39,569 nt of DNA, taken from positions 1 to 39,569 of the forward strand of contig MCFL01000220.1 of NCBI GenBank assembly GCA_002102555.1, in the 5' to 3' direction. A program made the translations under genes and the position numbers. Below the pieces are notes generated by a model. It saw only the letters and a list, made by a program, of their open reading frames with translations. It had not been told where the DNA came from and made no database searches. Shown here in pieces: positions 21,656-32,282 of the stretch. The DNA comes from Catenaria anguillulae PL171. Lineage: Eukaryota; Blastocladiomycota; Blastocladiomycetes; Blastocladiales; Catenariaceae. The number at the start of each line of letters is the position of its first letter. Position 1 is the first letter of the stretch.

Positions 21656-22731
21656 GTCCACGATGTGTTCTGTCAAAGTGGGGGATGATGGCGCATTTGA
21701 GCATTTCATGGCATTTCCATTGCGGACATAGCCACGCTTTGCGGTGGAAGTCAAGTGGACTGGTTCGACGGCGGAAGAACTGTGTGACGACCACGTCTGA
21801 TCAAAATGTTTCACTCTGCCGATCGACGGCCCATTTGCTCCATCTTCCACCTTCCTAGTCGTGTGCTCGTGGATGCTGAAATCTAAAGCAGGCTGTATGT
21901 CCACACCACCAACTCTCAAGCGTCTCTTTGGCATTAGGTGCGCTAGTGCGATTCTCAAGCGCGATGTCTGAAACAGGTGTTATGTGACCAGTTTCAGTGC
22001 AAGCGTGCCCATCATGTCATCGCCTGAGCCGTGGCCCTGATTCGGGGCCTATCCCGTTGTGGTATGACGACTTATGACTTGGTCGGTTGGTAGGCGCTGA
22101 TGGGCTTGATTTCGTCAACCCTTGACTTCAGGCGTGCCTCGTTGAGCGAGCATGGACCATAAACGCAGCTTCCCCGCTTCGCCCACTGGTCGAGACGCGA
22201 TTCACCCAGCATCGCCAATCATTCAGCTCATCGAAAGAATCTGAGACTTTGCAACCATGGTCTTGCCTCGCCACTTGAAAAACGAGTACATACCGTCTAG
22301 TATTCTTCCACTTAACCTTCACAGGAGCGCAGAGTCGCTGACCTGAGTCGTCTTCGCATCTCTGTTCTCCTTAGGTCTTCTCACATTTGTCCGAATCGGC
22401 CCCAAGCGCTTGACCCCTTTCAACCCAAGCATCAAGGAATCGCGCCGTCCCATCAAGTTGACATGGACGGGCCCGCGACTGCAGCTTCGGGTCAAGGCGA
22501 GGGTGACTTTTCGCCGCTGGGACCAACTGCAACATCTTGTAAGCGCAGTAGTGACCGAATCATCCAATTTGTTGTCATCATGAAGAGCACAGAAGTTGCC
22601 CGATTCTTATCGCCAATACACATGCCATCTTGAAAGAGGGTGAGACATCTTTCCGCGATCACAAGAACGTGCCTCGAGCCTGCAACTTTATGAATGGACG
22701 GTTGTTGAAATAACGCGGGACTATGTAAACA
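21656..22731. other. Intergenic region between two WW-family genes
   Basis: About 1.07 kb. The minus-strand frame of the repeat gene stays open up to 21958 (start MRIALAHLMPK), so a longer N-terminus is possible. Further right, a plus-strand frame is open from 22316 to 22633 just after a pyrimidine-AG (cttcacag), with an internal ATG near 22463. Its product has no recognisable domain. Minus-strand frames at 22128-22322 and 22319-22567 are short. Nothing firm is supported. Confidence 0.3.
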
Positions 22732-24066
22732 TCATCTCCTGGACTGCTCAACCAGCATCTCAAAATGGCCAACTTGTCCCAGAGCAAGTCGAAGCATTGT
22801 CTCTGAGGTTTGATCACGCAAGGCCACAAGCACCTCAGGGCCGTGAGGCATGCCGACCTTCTGCCTCCGATATATGTACAGGTTTCGCCGCGTCGGCTGG
22901 CCATGAGGATCAACCGCGTTGACGCCACTGGCCAGATTGACAGCGACCAGTTGCCTTTCAATTCTGCCGGTAACAATTTGGTGTGGTTCCGAAACATGCG
23001 ACGAAAGTACAATGTGTTGAAATGAAATGTTTGACTCAAACGAGCTGCTACCACCACGACGCATACCAATACTCCCAGCGCTCCTGGGGTGCCTCGGCTT
23101 GCGCCTCACCTTGTGCGTCTTGTACCACCACCTTACCACTGCATCCACGCCCTCTTTTCTAAACAAGCCCACCACGTGTACTCTGACCCGCTCCTCATCC
23201 CACGCTTTCAACTCATCGTCAAACCTGAACCACCACATGAGAATCCGCTCGGGCTGCTTGCACCTGAGCGCGCTCGCAAGCACACCCTGCATGAACCTGA
23301 GGGAATCCACCAAGACACGCCAGGATGGCTGACCAATGTACGCGTACGCCTTGCGTGCTGCCTGATTGTCATGGCCAATTGCCTTGATTTCCGCGGCCAT
23401 GCGCTCGCGGTCAGCAATGTACAGTGCTCGATGCACCTCCCTGACCTTGTCCATGACGTCCACGGCCGCGTTCATATCATTGGGATAGTACACGAGCGCA
23501 GCCAGTAAAGCACACCTCCACATCCACGCCGCCGAAACCTTATTGCGCATCCGATCCAATCTGGGCGCACTTGCCATGATCTCGCGCAACACGTCCCACT
23601 GCCCGAACCGAATACACGCACGAATGGCATTGCCCACGCCGCGTTTGCGCAACGGCACGCGCTCGTCGGCCGCAAGCGCAAGCCACTCGCCAACCACCTC
23701 TGCGCGGCCCGCACGCACGGCGCCAACGAGAACGACGGGTGAGCAGTATGCGGCGGATCGCGGGGCGATGCGCCACCCGGGTTTGCGACGCCAGATGCGC
23801 AGGGTCAAGGCGAGCAGGTCGGCGTCGTTTTTCGCAAAGACCAGGTCGTGGTAGTAGTCGCTGAACGACAGGCAACGGTATACAGCCGTTGTGGTGATGA
23901 GTGGAAATGAGGCGCGAGGACCCAGAGTGTTGAGGAGTGATGAGAGCGACGTTCGCCAGTGGTCTGTGTGGCAGTTGGCACCCGGAAGAAAAGTGCGCAA
24001 TGCGTGGATGAGGACCAGTTCGGCCAGGTCCAGTGTGAGCGTGGGTGCTGGTGGTGGGTTGGCCAT
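22732..24066 (-). CDS. Intact WW/ankyrin-family-like protein, divergent
   Basis: An uninterrupted frame of 444 codons from ATG 24066 (MANPPPAPTLTLDLAELVLIHALRTFLP). The start resembles the leader of this family: a short Pro-rich segment, then an amphipathic helix, then 'SFSDYYHDLVFAKNDADLL'. Repeat-like turns follow (LVGAVRAGRAEVVGEWL, AIRACIRFGQWDVLREIM), and two Trp pairs appear late (RILMWWFRFDDE and AVVRWWYKTHK). Unlike the neighbour it has few canonical units. The C-terminal 110 residues are Arg/Ser-rich and lose the pattern, so a missed intron or a changed terminus is possible. In-frame codons continue to 24195, but 24066 matches the family start. Function unknown; probably protein binding. 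Confidence 0.6.
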   Translation of the reverse strand: MANPPPAPTLTLDLAELVLIHALRTFLPGANCHTDHWRTSLSSLLNTLGPRASFPLITTTAVYRCLSFSDYYHDLVFAKNDADLLALTLRIWRRKPGWRIAPRSAAYCSPVVLVGAVRAGRAEVVGEWLALAADERVPLRKRGVGNAIRACIRFGQWDVLREIMASAPRLDRMRNKVSAAWMWRCALLAALVYYPNDMNAAVDVMDKVREVHRALYIADRERMAAEIKAIGHDNQAARKAYAYIGQPSWRVLVDSLRFMQGVLASALRCKQPERILMWWFRFDDELKAWDEERVRVHVVGLFRKEGVDAVVRWWYKTHKVRRKPRHPRSAGSIGMRRGGSSSFESNISFQHIVLSSHVSEPHQIVTGRIERQLVAVNLASGVNAVDPHGQPTRRNLYIYRRQKVGMPHGPEVLVALRDQTSETMLRLALGQVGHFEMLVEQSRR

Positions 24067-24234
24067 TGTGGGCCATGGTAAATGAATTGGGTAATCAAAC
24101 AGTTTTCGTTGCGGTCGATTGTGAGGATTGGGTCCGTGTCTCGCACGCTCGTCCCATCTCCACGTTGAAATGACATGTCTGTTAAACAACATCACACTAT
24201 AAAAGGTGTATCATGGTAATACCAGAATGCAAAA

Positions 24235-25176
24235 TCAAGGCTTCGACAGTGTCCTCAACTCGTCGACAGCCTTGCTCAAAGCCTCCTCAACACCCTGCCT
24301 TGCATTCACCTTCCCACTCAACTCATTACACACCGCCTCGACTTTTTGCTTCTTGTCACCCGCATTACCGGCCAACAGCGGCATCGCCTTGACCAATGCT
24401 TGCACCACCTCCACGGCCAACCCGGTATTCACGCTCAACGCATCATCCACCTGGTCCACGTCGTCCATGAGCAATGGCAACACGTCCAGCTGCACGTGCA
24501 AGGTGGCCGGGTTGATGTACAAGTTTGCCGGGGCCAAGGGAAGCACTCGGTCAGCGAGATACTCTGCTGTGTGCTCGGGCAAGGTGCCGAGATCCAAGCG
24601 CGCGTGCCAGGCGGCCACAAGTTGCAAAACGTCCACGGCCCAAGTGAGAATGAGCCGGTCGGTTGGGCGGATCGGAAGCTTGGTGAGGTCTTGCGGCGAC
24701 GGGATGGCCGACCACTCCGCGAGCATTTCACGCAAGGAGCCGCGACCATAAGGCGTGGCGACGAGATAGGATTTCGCGTCGGCGTCGGCGGCCACCGAGT
24801 GCAAGGGAAGCAGGCCAGGCAGTCCAATGGTGAGCGGGAGAAAGCCAGCTATCAGTTGGACCGAGGCCGCGGGGACTGGGTGGAGGAGAACAGCAGTGTT
24901 GGCACGGGTGGAGACGGCCATTTCGAGACCGGCGGGCAAAGCATTGTCAGAGGAGGCAGTCGCGGCGGGTTGGAAGGGGCGGCGGTCGGAAAATGCTTCG
25001 GCGGGGACGTAGAATCCAGAAGACAGGATGCCGTGCAGGCCGAAATGGGTGGTGGCGAGCTCATCGCACAGCGGGGCAGGGTCGGCTGGGTCGCTAGCCG
25101 CCGTTGAAGGGGCGGGAAGATCGCGCGCAAGGAGCGGACCGAGGGCGGCGGGCGGTTCCACGGTAGAAGTCATCAT
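24235..25176 (-). CDS. Uncharacterised protein with a possible degenerate kinase fold
   Basis: A 313-residue frame from ATG 25176 (a second ATG follows at 25173) with Ala/Pro/Leu-rich composition. The middle resembles a protein kinase in order: a hinge-like YLVATPYGRGSLREMLAEW (137-155), a long helix ILTWAVDVLQLVAAWHA (176-192), a catalytic-loop-like PANLYIN (216-222), then HVQLDVLPL (227-235) where a kinase has its DFG strand. The HRD triad and DFG Asp-Phe-Gly are not conserved and no glycine loop or VAIK lysine is apparent, so any kinase activity would be lost. The C-terminal 70 residues form charged helices. The similarity is by eye and weak; it may be coincidental. The in-frame extension to 25446 has no coding-like content. 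Confidence 0.5.
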   Translation of the reverse strand: MMTSTVEPPAALGPLLARDLPAPSTAASDPADPAPLCDELATTHFGLHGILSSGFYVPAEAFSDRRPFQPAATASSDNALPAGLEMAVSTRANTAVLLHPVPAASVQLIAGFLPLTIGLPGLLPLHSVAADADAKSYLVATPYGRGSLREMLAEWSAIPSPQDLTKLPIRPTDRLILTWAVDVLQLVAAWHARLDLGTLPEHTAEYLADRVLPLAPANLYINPATLHVQLDVLPLLMDDVDQVDDALSVNTGLAVEVVQALVKAMPLLAGNAGDKKQKVEAVCNELSGKVNARQGVEEALSKAVDELRTLSKP

Positions 25177-25686
25177 GGTGTCTTTCGGGTGTTGGCGTAT
25201 TGCGTAATTCTCGTGTGTTTTATGTATGATGCTGTGAGAGAACATTGACTGATGGGTTGCCAAATGCAGACGAAAGCAAGACGTTATTACGGTGCAGTAT
25301 GGCACGTGCTTATTCACGTGAACTTGAGTGAGTCGGTGCACCGCTAACCGCACCATGCGTGCCTGTCTCACGAAACACAGCTGTGCCGCAACACCGCAAT
25401 TGAACCGCAACAGCCACGTGACAGTGTAAGTGAGAACACAATGCACCGCAAGTAATGATGATACGGTGCATCACGGTCCACCCGCAGCACACCACTTTTG
25501 CACCTTGCCCTGCTGCCAACTCGTGCCAAGCCAGCGCCTGTTGCAGCCGGCACTGGGCACACCACCAACCGAGGCCTGGGCCGGAGACTGAGGCCGTCGT
25601 GATCAGCTGTCAGCCGCCGAGAATTGCCCAGCATGCCGCACAGACACGGCCGCGGCCGGCCCGAAGCAGTCGATTCAGTCTCGACC
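25177..25686. other. Divergent intergenic region
   Basis: About 510 bp between the possible pseudokinase gene (-) and the next plus-strand gene. Overlapping short frames on both strands are present, none convincing. Probably holds both promoters; repeated ggtgca/gcaccg words occur around 25290-25480 but no clear operator. Confidence 0.3.
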
Positions 25687-28022
25687 ATGGCCACGAATGC
25701 CTCTCATCCTTCTCCCGTTCCCGCTCCTAATCAGTCATTGTCCTCTCCGTTCCGTCTCGGCTCCGTCTCTGGCGCCTGCTCCAAGTTTCGCGCCAACATC
25801 GCCAGCATTAGCGTCTGCATCTCTGCAGCCGAACTCAGGAACCGAGCCCGCGGCAAGCTCATCATTCCTTGTCCGCAAGCTGTCGCATTCCACTCGGCCC
25901 CGCTTCAAGGCAAGCACCATCACCACCGTGGCCACCACGACCAACAGCAACAGCAGCAGCAGCAAGCATTGCTGACGACAACGCCCGAGACTCCCGCAAC
26001 GACCGCGACTACGCCAAAGAAGTCCATTGCCACCATGTTGTTCTCATTCGCAAAGAAGATGAAGCTGTCCGACAAGGACAAGGACAAGAGCTCAAAGGAC
26101 AAGAACCACCCACCGCCTTTGGCCCGCTCTGCCAGCAACGACAAGGACTCGTTCTTTCAGCACGACACGACGTCCTTGCCTGCTCACGACGGCGCCAATG
26201 ACGACGGATTCGCCGCCTTCCCGAAATGACCTCCGCTGCTTCCCATGCCCGCTGCGGCTGCTGCTGGCGACCCGGCCCCCGCCTCCCATGGCCACCTTCG
26301 ACGCCCTCCACCTCTGCATCAAGTGCAAGATATGCAGATGATGATGACCAAGACCTCGAGTTTGAATCGACGCTCGACATCAACATTTCCACCTTGACGT
26401 CGTCGCTCTCTGCAGCACTGTCGCGCCTCTCTGCATTCACTCAGCCGCTCGTGTGCGACCGTGACCTTGACTTGCCCGACGAATGCCGTCTCGCTTCCAC
26501 CCTCGCAGCTCACCTCGTGACCACCTACCTCCCATCAAAGCAACTCCCGCACTTTACTTGCCCACGTCCGAGCACGACCACTCCACACTCATTCGGCCAA
26601 AGGACGCCGCAACATACCTGACATCATCCTCGCCCGCCACTTTCTAACCAAACTCGCGCAATCCATGCCCCAGCACGCGTCCGACGCGGCCACACGCAGG
26701 GCGGCCAGGGAGGTCACGTACCACTTTCTGCGTGCCGATGCCATGGGCGCAATGCACGTCCCGCTGCCGCCGTTTTGGGCTGGCGTGATTGCCGACCTGT
26801 GCGAATGGGTCGAGTCGACGCTCGCCGAACAGTTTGCGTTTTCCGATTCGCTCTATACCGAGGCCGATCGTGAGCGCGTGCAGCATGCCGCCAGAGCGTG
26901 TGCGTTGGCAACGGCCATGATGCGCGTGGTGCATCCGCAATGTCGTATGCGTGGGTGCGACCGGGCGTCAGGGTCAATAGCGACGAGGTGCGTGGGCCCG
27001 TGGAAGAGTGGGTGGGTGAGCGGCCAACGTCGAGCGGATCCCATGGCGTCAGGGTTGCGTATTGCGTGTTTCCCAAGGTGGATGAGAGCGAAACTGGGTT
27101 GGAAGAGGTGGGGATTTGGAAAGCCGTGGTGGTCGGGTATGTTGAGTCTGACCCGACGTCGCAGCAGCAGGCGCAACAACAGCACCCAGGGCCACAAAAG
27201 GCGCCAGTCCCTCAACCCATGATGGTCGCCCAGGGTTTGCCACCGCGCACTTCCTCAAAGGCGCCCACGCCGTCGAATGTGCCGGTGGAGCAACATGTGT
27301 CGCGCTCGCTGCCGATAGCACATGTTGTTGCACAACAACAGCTCGCGCAGCCGCCCGCACCTTCCGCGCACCTCGATTCGCGTGCATTATCTGTGCCTAC
27401 CACCGTCCAACAACAGCAGCAACAGCAGCAACACCATGTGGTTCCAGCCGTTGTCGTTCACCATCAACCAACCGACGCTTTGCCAGCTTACTTCACGCTC
27501 GATCACCCTGCGCCAATCTCTACGACAACCAGCACCACACCCATCGCCCCTCTCGATGACCACGACGACACCGACGAGTCTGCGCCGGCCAATCCGCTCT
27601 CGCTTGACTATCCTGACGACGACTCGAACAGCGACGAGCAAGGCGTGCGCGCACGTGACCAAGCCTTGGTCATGTCTGCTCTCCATCAGGATTTCGTCGT
27701 GCAAACGTCACTCGATGCGGCGTCTGCCGCTGCGGCAGCTGCGCAGCGGCCGTGGATGGAAATGCCGGTGCCGGGGATCAGGTGTTTGAAGAGTTTGGAG
27801 CAATGCAGTCTCGGTGAAGTCGCTTTTTGTTTCATTCTTTTTTGTTTGTTTGTTTGTGATTGTCGTTTTACGCGAAACGAATCACAGCCTGCATTTTTTG
27901 TCATTCGTTCATTCGTTCATCCATCCTCAGCAAACGTCATAAGTCATGTCTTTACGTACATTCACGACCACATCCTATATTGGTTTAGAGGCGCGAACCT
28001 TGCCAGCAAGGAGCAGCCGTAA
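25687..28022 (+). CDS. Unrecognised gene with helical domain and low-complexity tails, several frame changes
   Basis: Coding character runs through three frames. The N-terminal part (ATG 25687, MATNASHPS) is Ser/Pro/His/Gln-rich with a basic patch (SFAKKMKLSDKDKDK). The core begins near 26330 (DDDDQDLEFESTLDINISTL) and continues as a helical domain: LASTLAAHLVTTYLP, DIILARHFLTKLAQSMPQ, ATRRAAREVTYHFLRADAMGAMHVP, WAGVIADLCEWVESTLAEQ and ARACALATAMMRVVHPQ. A beta-type segment follows (SYAWVRPGVRV, VRVAYCVFPKV, IWKAVVVGYV), then a Gln/Pro/Ser-rich tail of about 230 residues. Frame changes occur near 26225-26330, 26560-26620 and 26942. Some may be introns, but the one at 26942 has no usable splice sites. 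No named domain recognised. The true 3' end is probably near 27800; the frame stays open to 28022. Confidence 0.5.
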
Positions 28023-28582
28023 TAACGACGATCCGATACAGCAACAGGCCGAGGTTGAATGCAGGCACAGGTGTGTTGTAGTTGCTTGGCTGGGATTGGC
28101 TTGGACTTGTTTGACGTCGTCGGTCACGGCGGTTGTGACGGAAATGCGGGTATCGGCGGCGGTAGCTTGGGACAAGATGTCGAGTCAGGGATGGAGGGCT
28201 ACAGGTTGAGTGGGATGGGTAGGCGTGACTGGACATACTGAGTCGAGCCGTCGAGCGATGGCTTGGCTACCATGTAAACATACCGGCACGGATTGATTGA
28301 TGGGTTGCGTGCAGAGTGGTGGTACGCGTCCGTCCTGCGCTTTATGCCGCCTCCGTCGTTGTTCGGTGAGACACCCTGCACATTCTAGACCACAAGGACG
28401 TTCTTCTTTGGCATGAGTCCCTGGCTCTGTGTCTCACGGCATGGGAAGTGCGAAAATGCAATAAATACCCGGCCAGTCTTCGCTTCACTCTCGGGCACGG
28501 CGCATGAATACATGGGTTCAACCCGCTGTCGAATCTGCTAACGAAATCTGAACCACAATATTGTTGATTCATCCACGCAACC
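28023..28582. other. Intergenic spacer with TATA-like box at 28461
   Basis: About 560 bp without a supported gene. A TATA-like ATAAATA occurs at 28461-28467, roughly 116 bp before the next plus-strand start codon, and could serve it. Short minus-strand frames overlap but are shadows or random. Confidence 0.3.
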
Positions 28583-28900
28583 ATGACCGCACAGCCCACG
28601 ACTGACGCCGCGACTCGGACCACTGCCAGCTCTCGCTCCATGCCCCCAATCGACCCGATGGCTGATCCAATCGACACAAACCCGCAGCTGACGTTGCTCA
28701 AGCAGCAAAACCAAATGATCCGCCAATGTGCGTGCCTGGCGCTACTGTTCCTCGTCATTATCGCCGTGTGCCTTGTGTGGTTGGTGGCCGTGACAGTTCC
28801 GACCTTGCACAAGGTCAATCGGACGCTGGCCAGTGCCATGAGGTGTGACAAGTGGGTAACGGGCGAGGAGTGTGCTTTTTACATGACCACGGGCCGATAA
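28583..28900 (+). CDS. Small single-pass membrane protein
   Basis: A 105-residue open frame starting at ATG 28583 (caaccATGacc, good context). The N-terminal 50 residues are Thr/Ser/Pro/Asp-rich and polar, with a short helix LTLLKQQNQMIRQ. One strong transmembrane helix follows (about residues 49-71, CACLALLFLVIIAVCLVWLVAVTV), and then a 34-residue tail with two Cys (RCDKW and EECAFY). The N-terminus contains no signal peptide, so the membrane helix would act as a signal anchor. No family recognised. A TATA-like box lies about 116 bp upstream. The opposite-strand frame 28342-28851 overlaps it and is judged a shadow because it lacks protein-like composition. Confidence 0.55.
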   Translation: MTAQPTTDAATRTTASSRSMPPIDPMADPIDTNPQLTLLKQQNQMIRQCACLALLFLVIIAVCLVWLVAVTVPTLHKVNRTLASAMRCDKWVTGEECAFYMTTGR

Positions 28901-29104
28901 GTCGAGGAAAAGGAACAATGGGAGCACTATGGAATGTGATGTGATGTCGTTGCTATTGTTTGTCGTGGTGGAACTACGAGAGGAAACTGTACTTTACGTT
29001 TGCATATGTACACAATCTGCAATTTCTGCGTATACCAGCACAGTAAATAAATCAAACGCGACACACGCCTGCACCGCCCGCCGTCCAGTCTGCTCTCTCT
29101 ACTT

Positions 29105-32100
29105 TTACAGCAACCCATTCCGCCTCGCCAAAAACAAAACGGTGCCGACAAAACACGCCATGGCCGTGATGATCATGTAAAACCAATTCTCCGAGTCAAT
29201 GTCTTGGCCGGGAACCTTGACGTTCATGCCCCACAGACCCGTGATCAAGTTGAGCGGCACCATGACGGTGGCGACAATGGTGAGTTTGGCAACGACATTG
29301 TTCATGGCTTCGTTGGATTGCGTGATTTCGATCGAGATGGACGCGAGGTAGTTTGAGTGGGCGCGCGCAAGTGTCTTGTCGTAAAACTAGAATGAAAACC
29401 AATGATCGTGAGTGCGTGGTTGATGCGAGAGAGTCATGATGGCAACACGTACTTGCAAGTTCTGCAACATGGTCAAGACATGACTACATGATCCGAAAAA
29501 CGACAAACGATGGATGAGTGGATTGGATTGGATTGTATACACCAATATCAAGAAAGAAACAGCCACCGCGTACTCTTGAATGTCGCCAAAATACAACGCC
29601 GTGTCCGCACCCACCTTCTCCAACCCAACCCGTTTGATGAGCGTCTTGACCACATCGCTCTTTGTCGCCAACAGCCGAAGCATGAGCATGACCTGCTTGC
29701 GTGCGCGACCAATGCGCCGCAACATGTCCGACTGCTCCTTGCCCTTGAGCACCAGCACAAGGTCGTCAATGCTCTCGACCTCGCCCTCAATGAGTCGAAT
29801 CACGGGCGTGTACGAGTCGGTGATGTCGTCAATCAGGGCATAGCAGATCCAGGATGGCGTCAGGGCGAATCCATAGTCGACGAGTTGCGAAATGCGCTTG
29901 AGCACGTTGGTCGGGTGAAGGGTCGGCTCAAAGTGAATGGTGAGAATGCCCTCGGGAAACACCAGCTGTTCATGCATGCACACACACAATACAGTGAGTG
30001 GCCAGTGACAATGTCGAACCCGTACATGAAATCGCAGCGCACCAAGTAAAAGTTGAACGGAGTCAATTCGTCGTCAAATGTCTTGACCACAATCCAATAA
30101 TAAGCTGCAAAAAGCTCGACCTTTTCCCTCGTCTCCTGCGGGCACTCGACGCCCTGAAACATGTCCTCAACTGTCAGCGGATGAATGTGAAACACGCGCG
30201 ACAACATGCGCATTTCCTGTGGCGTGGGCGACTCGACATCGATCCACCAAGGGCCCGACCCAGGTCGCGAAAGCATTTCGTGAAGCGGTGGCGGTGGTGG
30301 TGGGAGCGGGAGTGATGCGGGCGGGGCTTGTGGTGGAGGGCGTGAATGAGTCGCCGTGACGGTGGAGAGTCCGTGGACGGGCTGGCGGTGCTGCGGCCGC
30401 TTCCGTTTCGTCGGCGACGACGTGTCCCGTCCAACAATGCCACCTCTTCACCATCCTCCTCATCTTGATCCGAATGATCAGCGTCACCATTGTTGTCGTC
30501 TCGACTCGCTGCTTTGCGTCTCCTTGTGCTCACCCCACCCGTTGCCACGCTCGTATCCGCCGCCGCCGCCGCCGGACCCGCCTGCGACCACCCGCCCGTC
30601 CCGGCCCCACCCACCACCAACTCGTCCAACGTGTTGGCAACCACGACGCCATCCGCCAACGAAAAGAACATGACACGTTTTGCATTCTTGCCTGCGCTTC
30701 CTCCGGCGGTTCCCGCTGCCGACGTGCCCCTGACAAGAATCTTTCCTCTGCGCAGGTTCATGAGCGTCTCATTGACTGCCGCACGAACTGGCGCCGCGAT
30801 CGAATGGGAACTGGAATGTTGATGCGCGCCAGCCGACCGCCACAACGACTGTTGCTGCTGGTGCTGTTGCGGTCCCGCGGGCGATGATGCCGGCGGTGGC
30901 GACTCGCGCATCCGCTGAGCGCGCCGCGCGTACGATTCGAGCACGTCCAATCCCAGCCCTTGCCTGTGCTGCGCTGCGTCATCGCCGTGACCATTTGGTG
31001 CGAATCCGTACACGTCGCCGCCATTGGCACCCGTGGGCTGGTCGGGTGTCAAACATACGTCGCGAAGCAACCAGTCGTCGTGTGCGACGGTCGAGCCCGC
31101 AGCGGATGAGGGTGCCGTGGATGTGCCGAGGTAGGGGGCAGGTGCAGAATTGGCTCGGGTGTGGTGCGGGTTGTTGGAGAGTGAGGAGAGCGGGCGGGTC
31201 GAGGTTGAGTGAGTGAACGACGTTGAGAGTGAGGGCAAGTGTGAGTGCGGTGGAACGGTGGGTGGGGAGGAGGTAGGTGAGGGAACCCGAGCAGTGGGAA
31301 AGGTGACATGACGCGAGTCGTAATGCTGACGGAAATCGGTCTCGTCGTGAACGTGATCGTGACTTGCAAGATTGGTGTACGAGGTGGACGTGTTGTTGCT
31401 TGCGAGCAATGGTGTGGACGCCGACGACGGTGGGTCGGCCCCGTTGAGCACGGTTGCGAGCATGGCAGATGAGGGCTCGCGACGGGGCCGGAGTGAGGGC
31501 GATGTCTCGAGCACAACGCGTCGAGCGACAGATGAGCTGAGCGCGGCCGACGTCGCTGGTGGGATGCTCGGCGGGTGCAGCCGCGAAGGTGGCGGGTGCA
31601 AGGTCGGATTGCTGCCGCTATTGATGGCATTGGGTGCAGTGTGAGAAGGGAGCGATGCGCCGGCGGCAGTCGCAAAGACGGTGGATGCAGGAGTCGGCAT
31701 CGCGGCCGCAAGTCCGAGTCCCAATCCCAACCCCAGGCCGCTTGCAGTGGCAACGCCGCTGTTGGATCGGACGAGCGTCGCGGGTGCGAGCGGTGGTGGA
31801 ACGGCACCCGCGAGAGAAGAGCCGGCGTTGCGGCGCAAGTCGGCAAACGTGGACGGATGTTGAGGTGCAAGAACGCGGCGAAAGTTGGTAGCCGCATGCG
31901 ATGATTCGTCGTCGTCACTCGAGACCAGGTCCAGGGACGGATGCTGTGCGGCCATGCCGGCTGACGCAGCAAGGTGTTGGCCACAGTCGGCTGGCCGTGC
32001 CCGCGACGGCCCCGAAGCACTCGAAGATGCCGTTTGGTGGCGGCTGTGGGCAGGATGATCGAAATCCTCGCCGTCGGACGATGAAGAGTCGAGATGCGCG

Positions 32101-32282
32101 GTCGTCGTATTGGATTCCAGGTGCAATCGAGATGGTGGCAGGCGTCCAAAGTGGTGCTGGTGATCCACATGGCCGTTGTCGTTTCCCGTTGAGGGTCGAC
32201 GTGAGGCAGCGGATGAGGTTGTGGGCCCGAGAAAGGGCGAGTCGATCGAGTCGACGTCGTTGGCGGCGGCGTTGGATGCCAT
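29105..32282 (-). CDS. CorA-family Mg2+ transporter, fungal ALR/MNR2 type
   Basis: Divalent-cation channel of the plasma or vacuolar membrane. Five exons: 30444-32282, 30043-30390, 29574-29965, 29453-29483 and 29105-29386 (introns 53, 77, 90, 66 bp), exactly 964 codons. The first 550 residues are Ser/Pro/His-rich and disordered, with KRVMFFSLADGVVVANTLDELV resembling the start of the ALR/MNR2 cytosolic domain. The core follows: PWWIDVESPTPQEMRMLSRVFHIHPLTVEDMF split over the text, then ELFAAYYWIVVKTF, FPEGILTIHF and ALIDDITDSYTPVI. The membrane end has the signature GLWGMN (GMN motif) between two helices and ends in a short basic tail. The 31-bp fourth exon encodes HVLTMLQNLQ and restores the frame. 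The first 53-bp intron is chosen because it keeps the frame; alternatives exist. ATG 32282 (gaccATGgca) is the start. Confidence 0.9.

Noticed and set aside
24198-24204. TATAAAA as a promoter
   Set aside because: It points rightwards into the 3' end of a minus-strand gene, where no plus-strand gene starts. On the minus strand the match is weak.
30174-30444. Frame break in the CorA gene
   Set aside because: A 53-bp intron with donor at 30443 and acceptor at 30391 restores the frame exactly, so no indel is needed.
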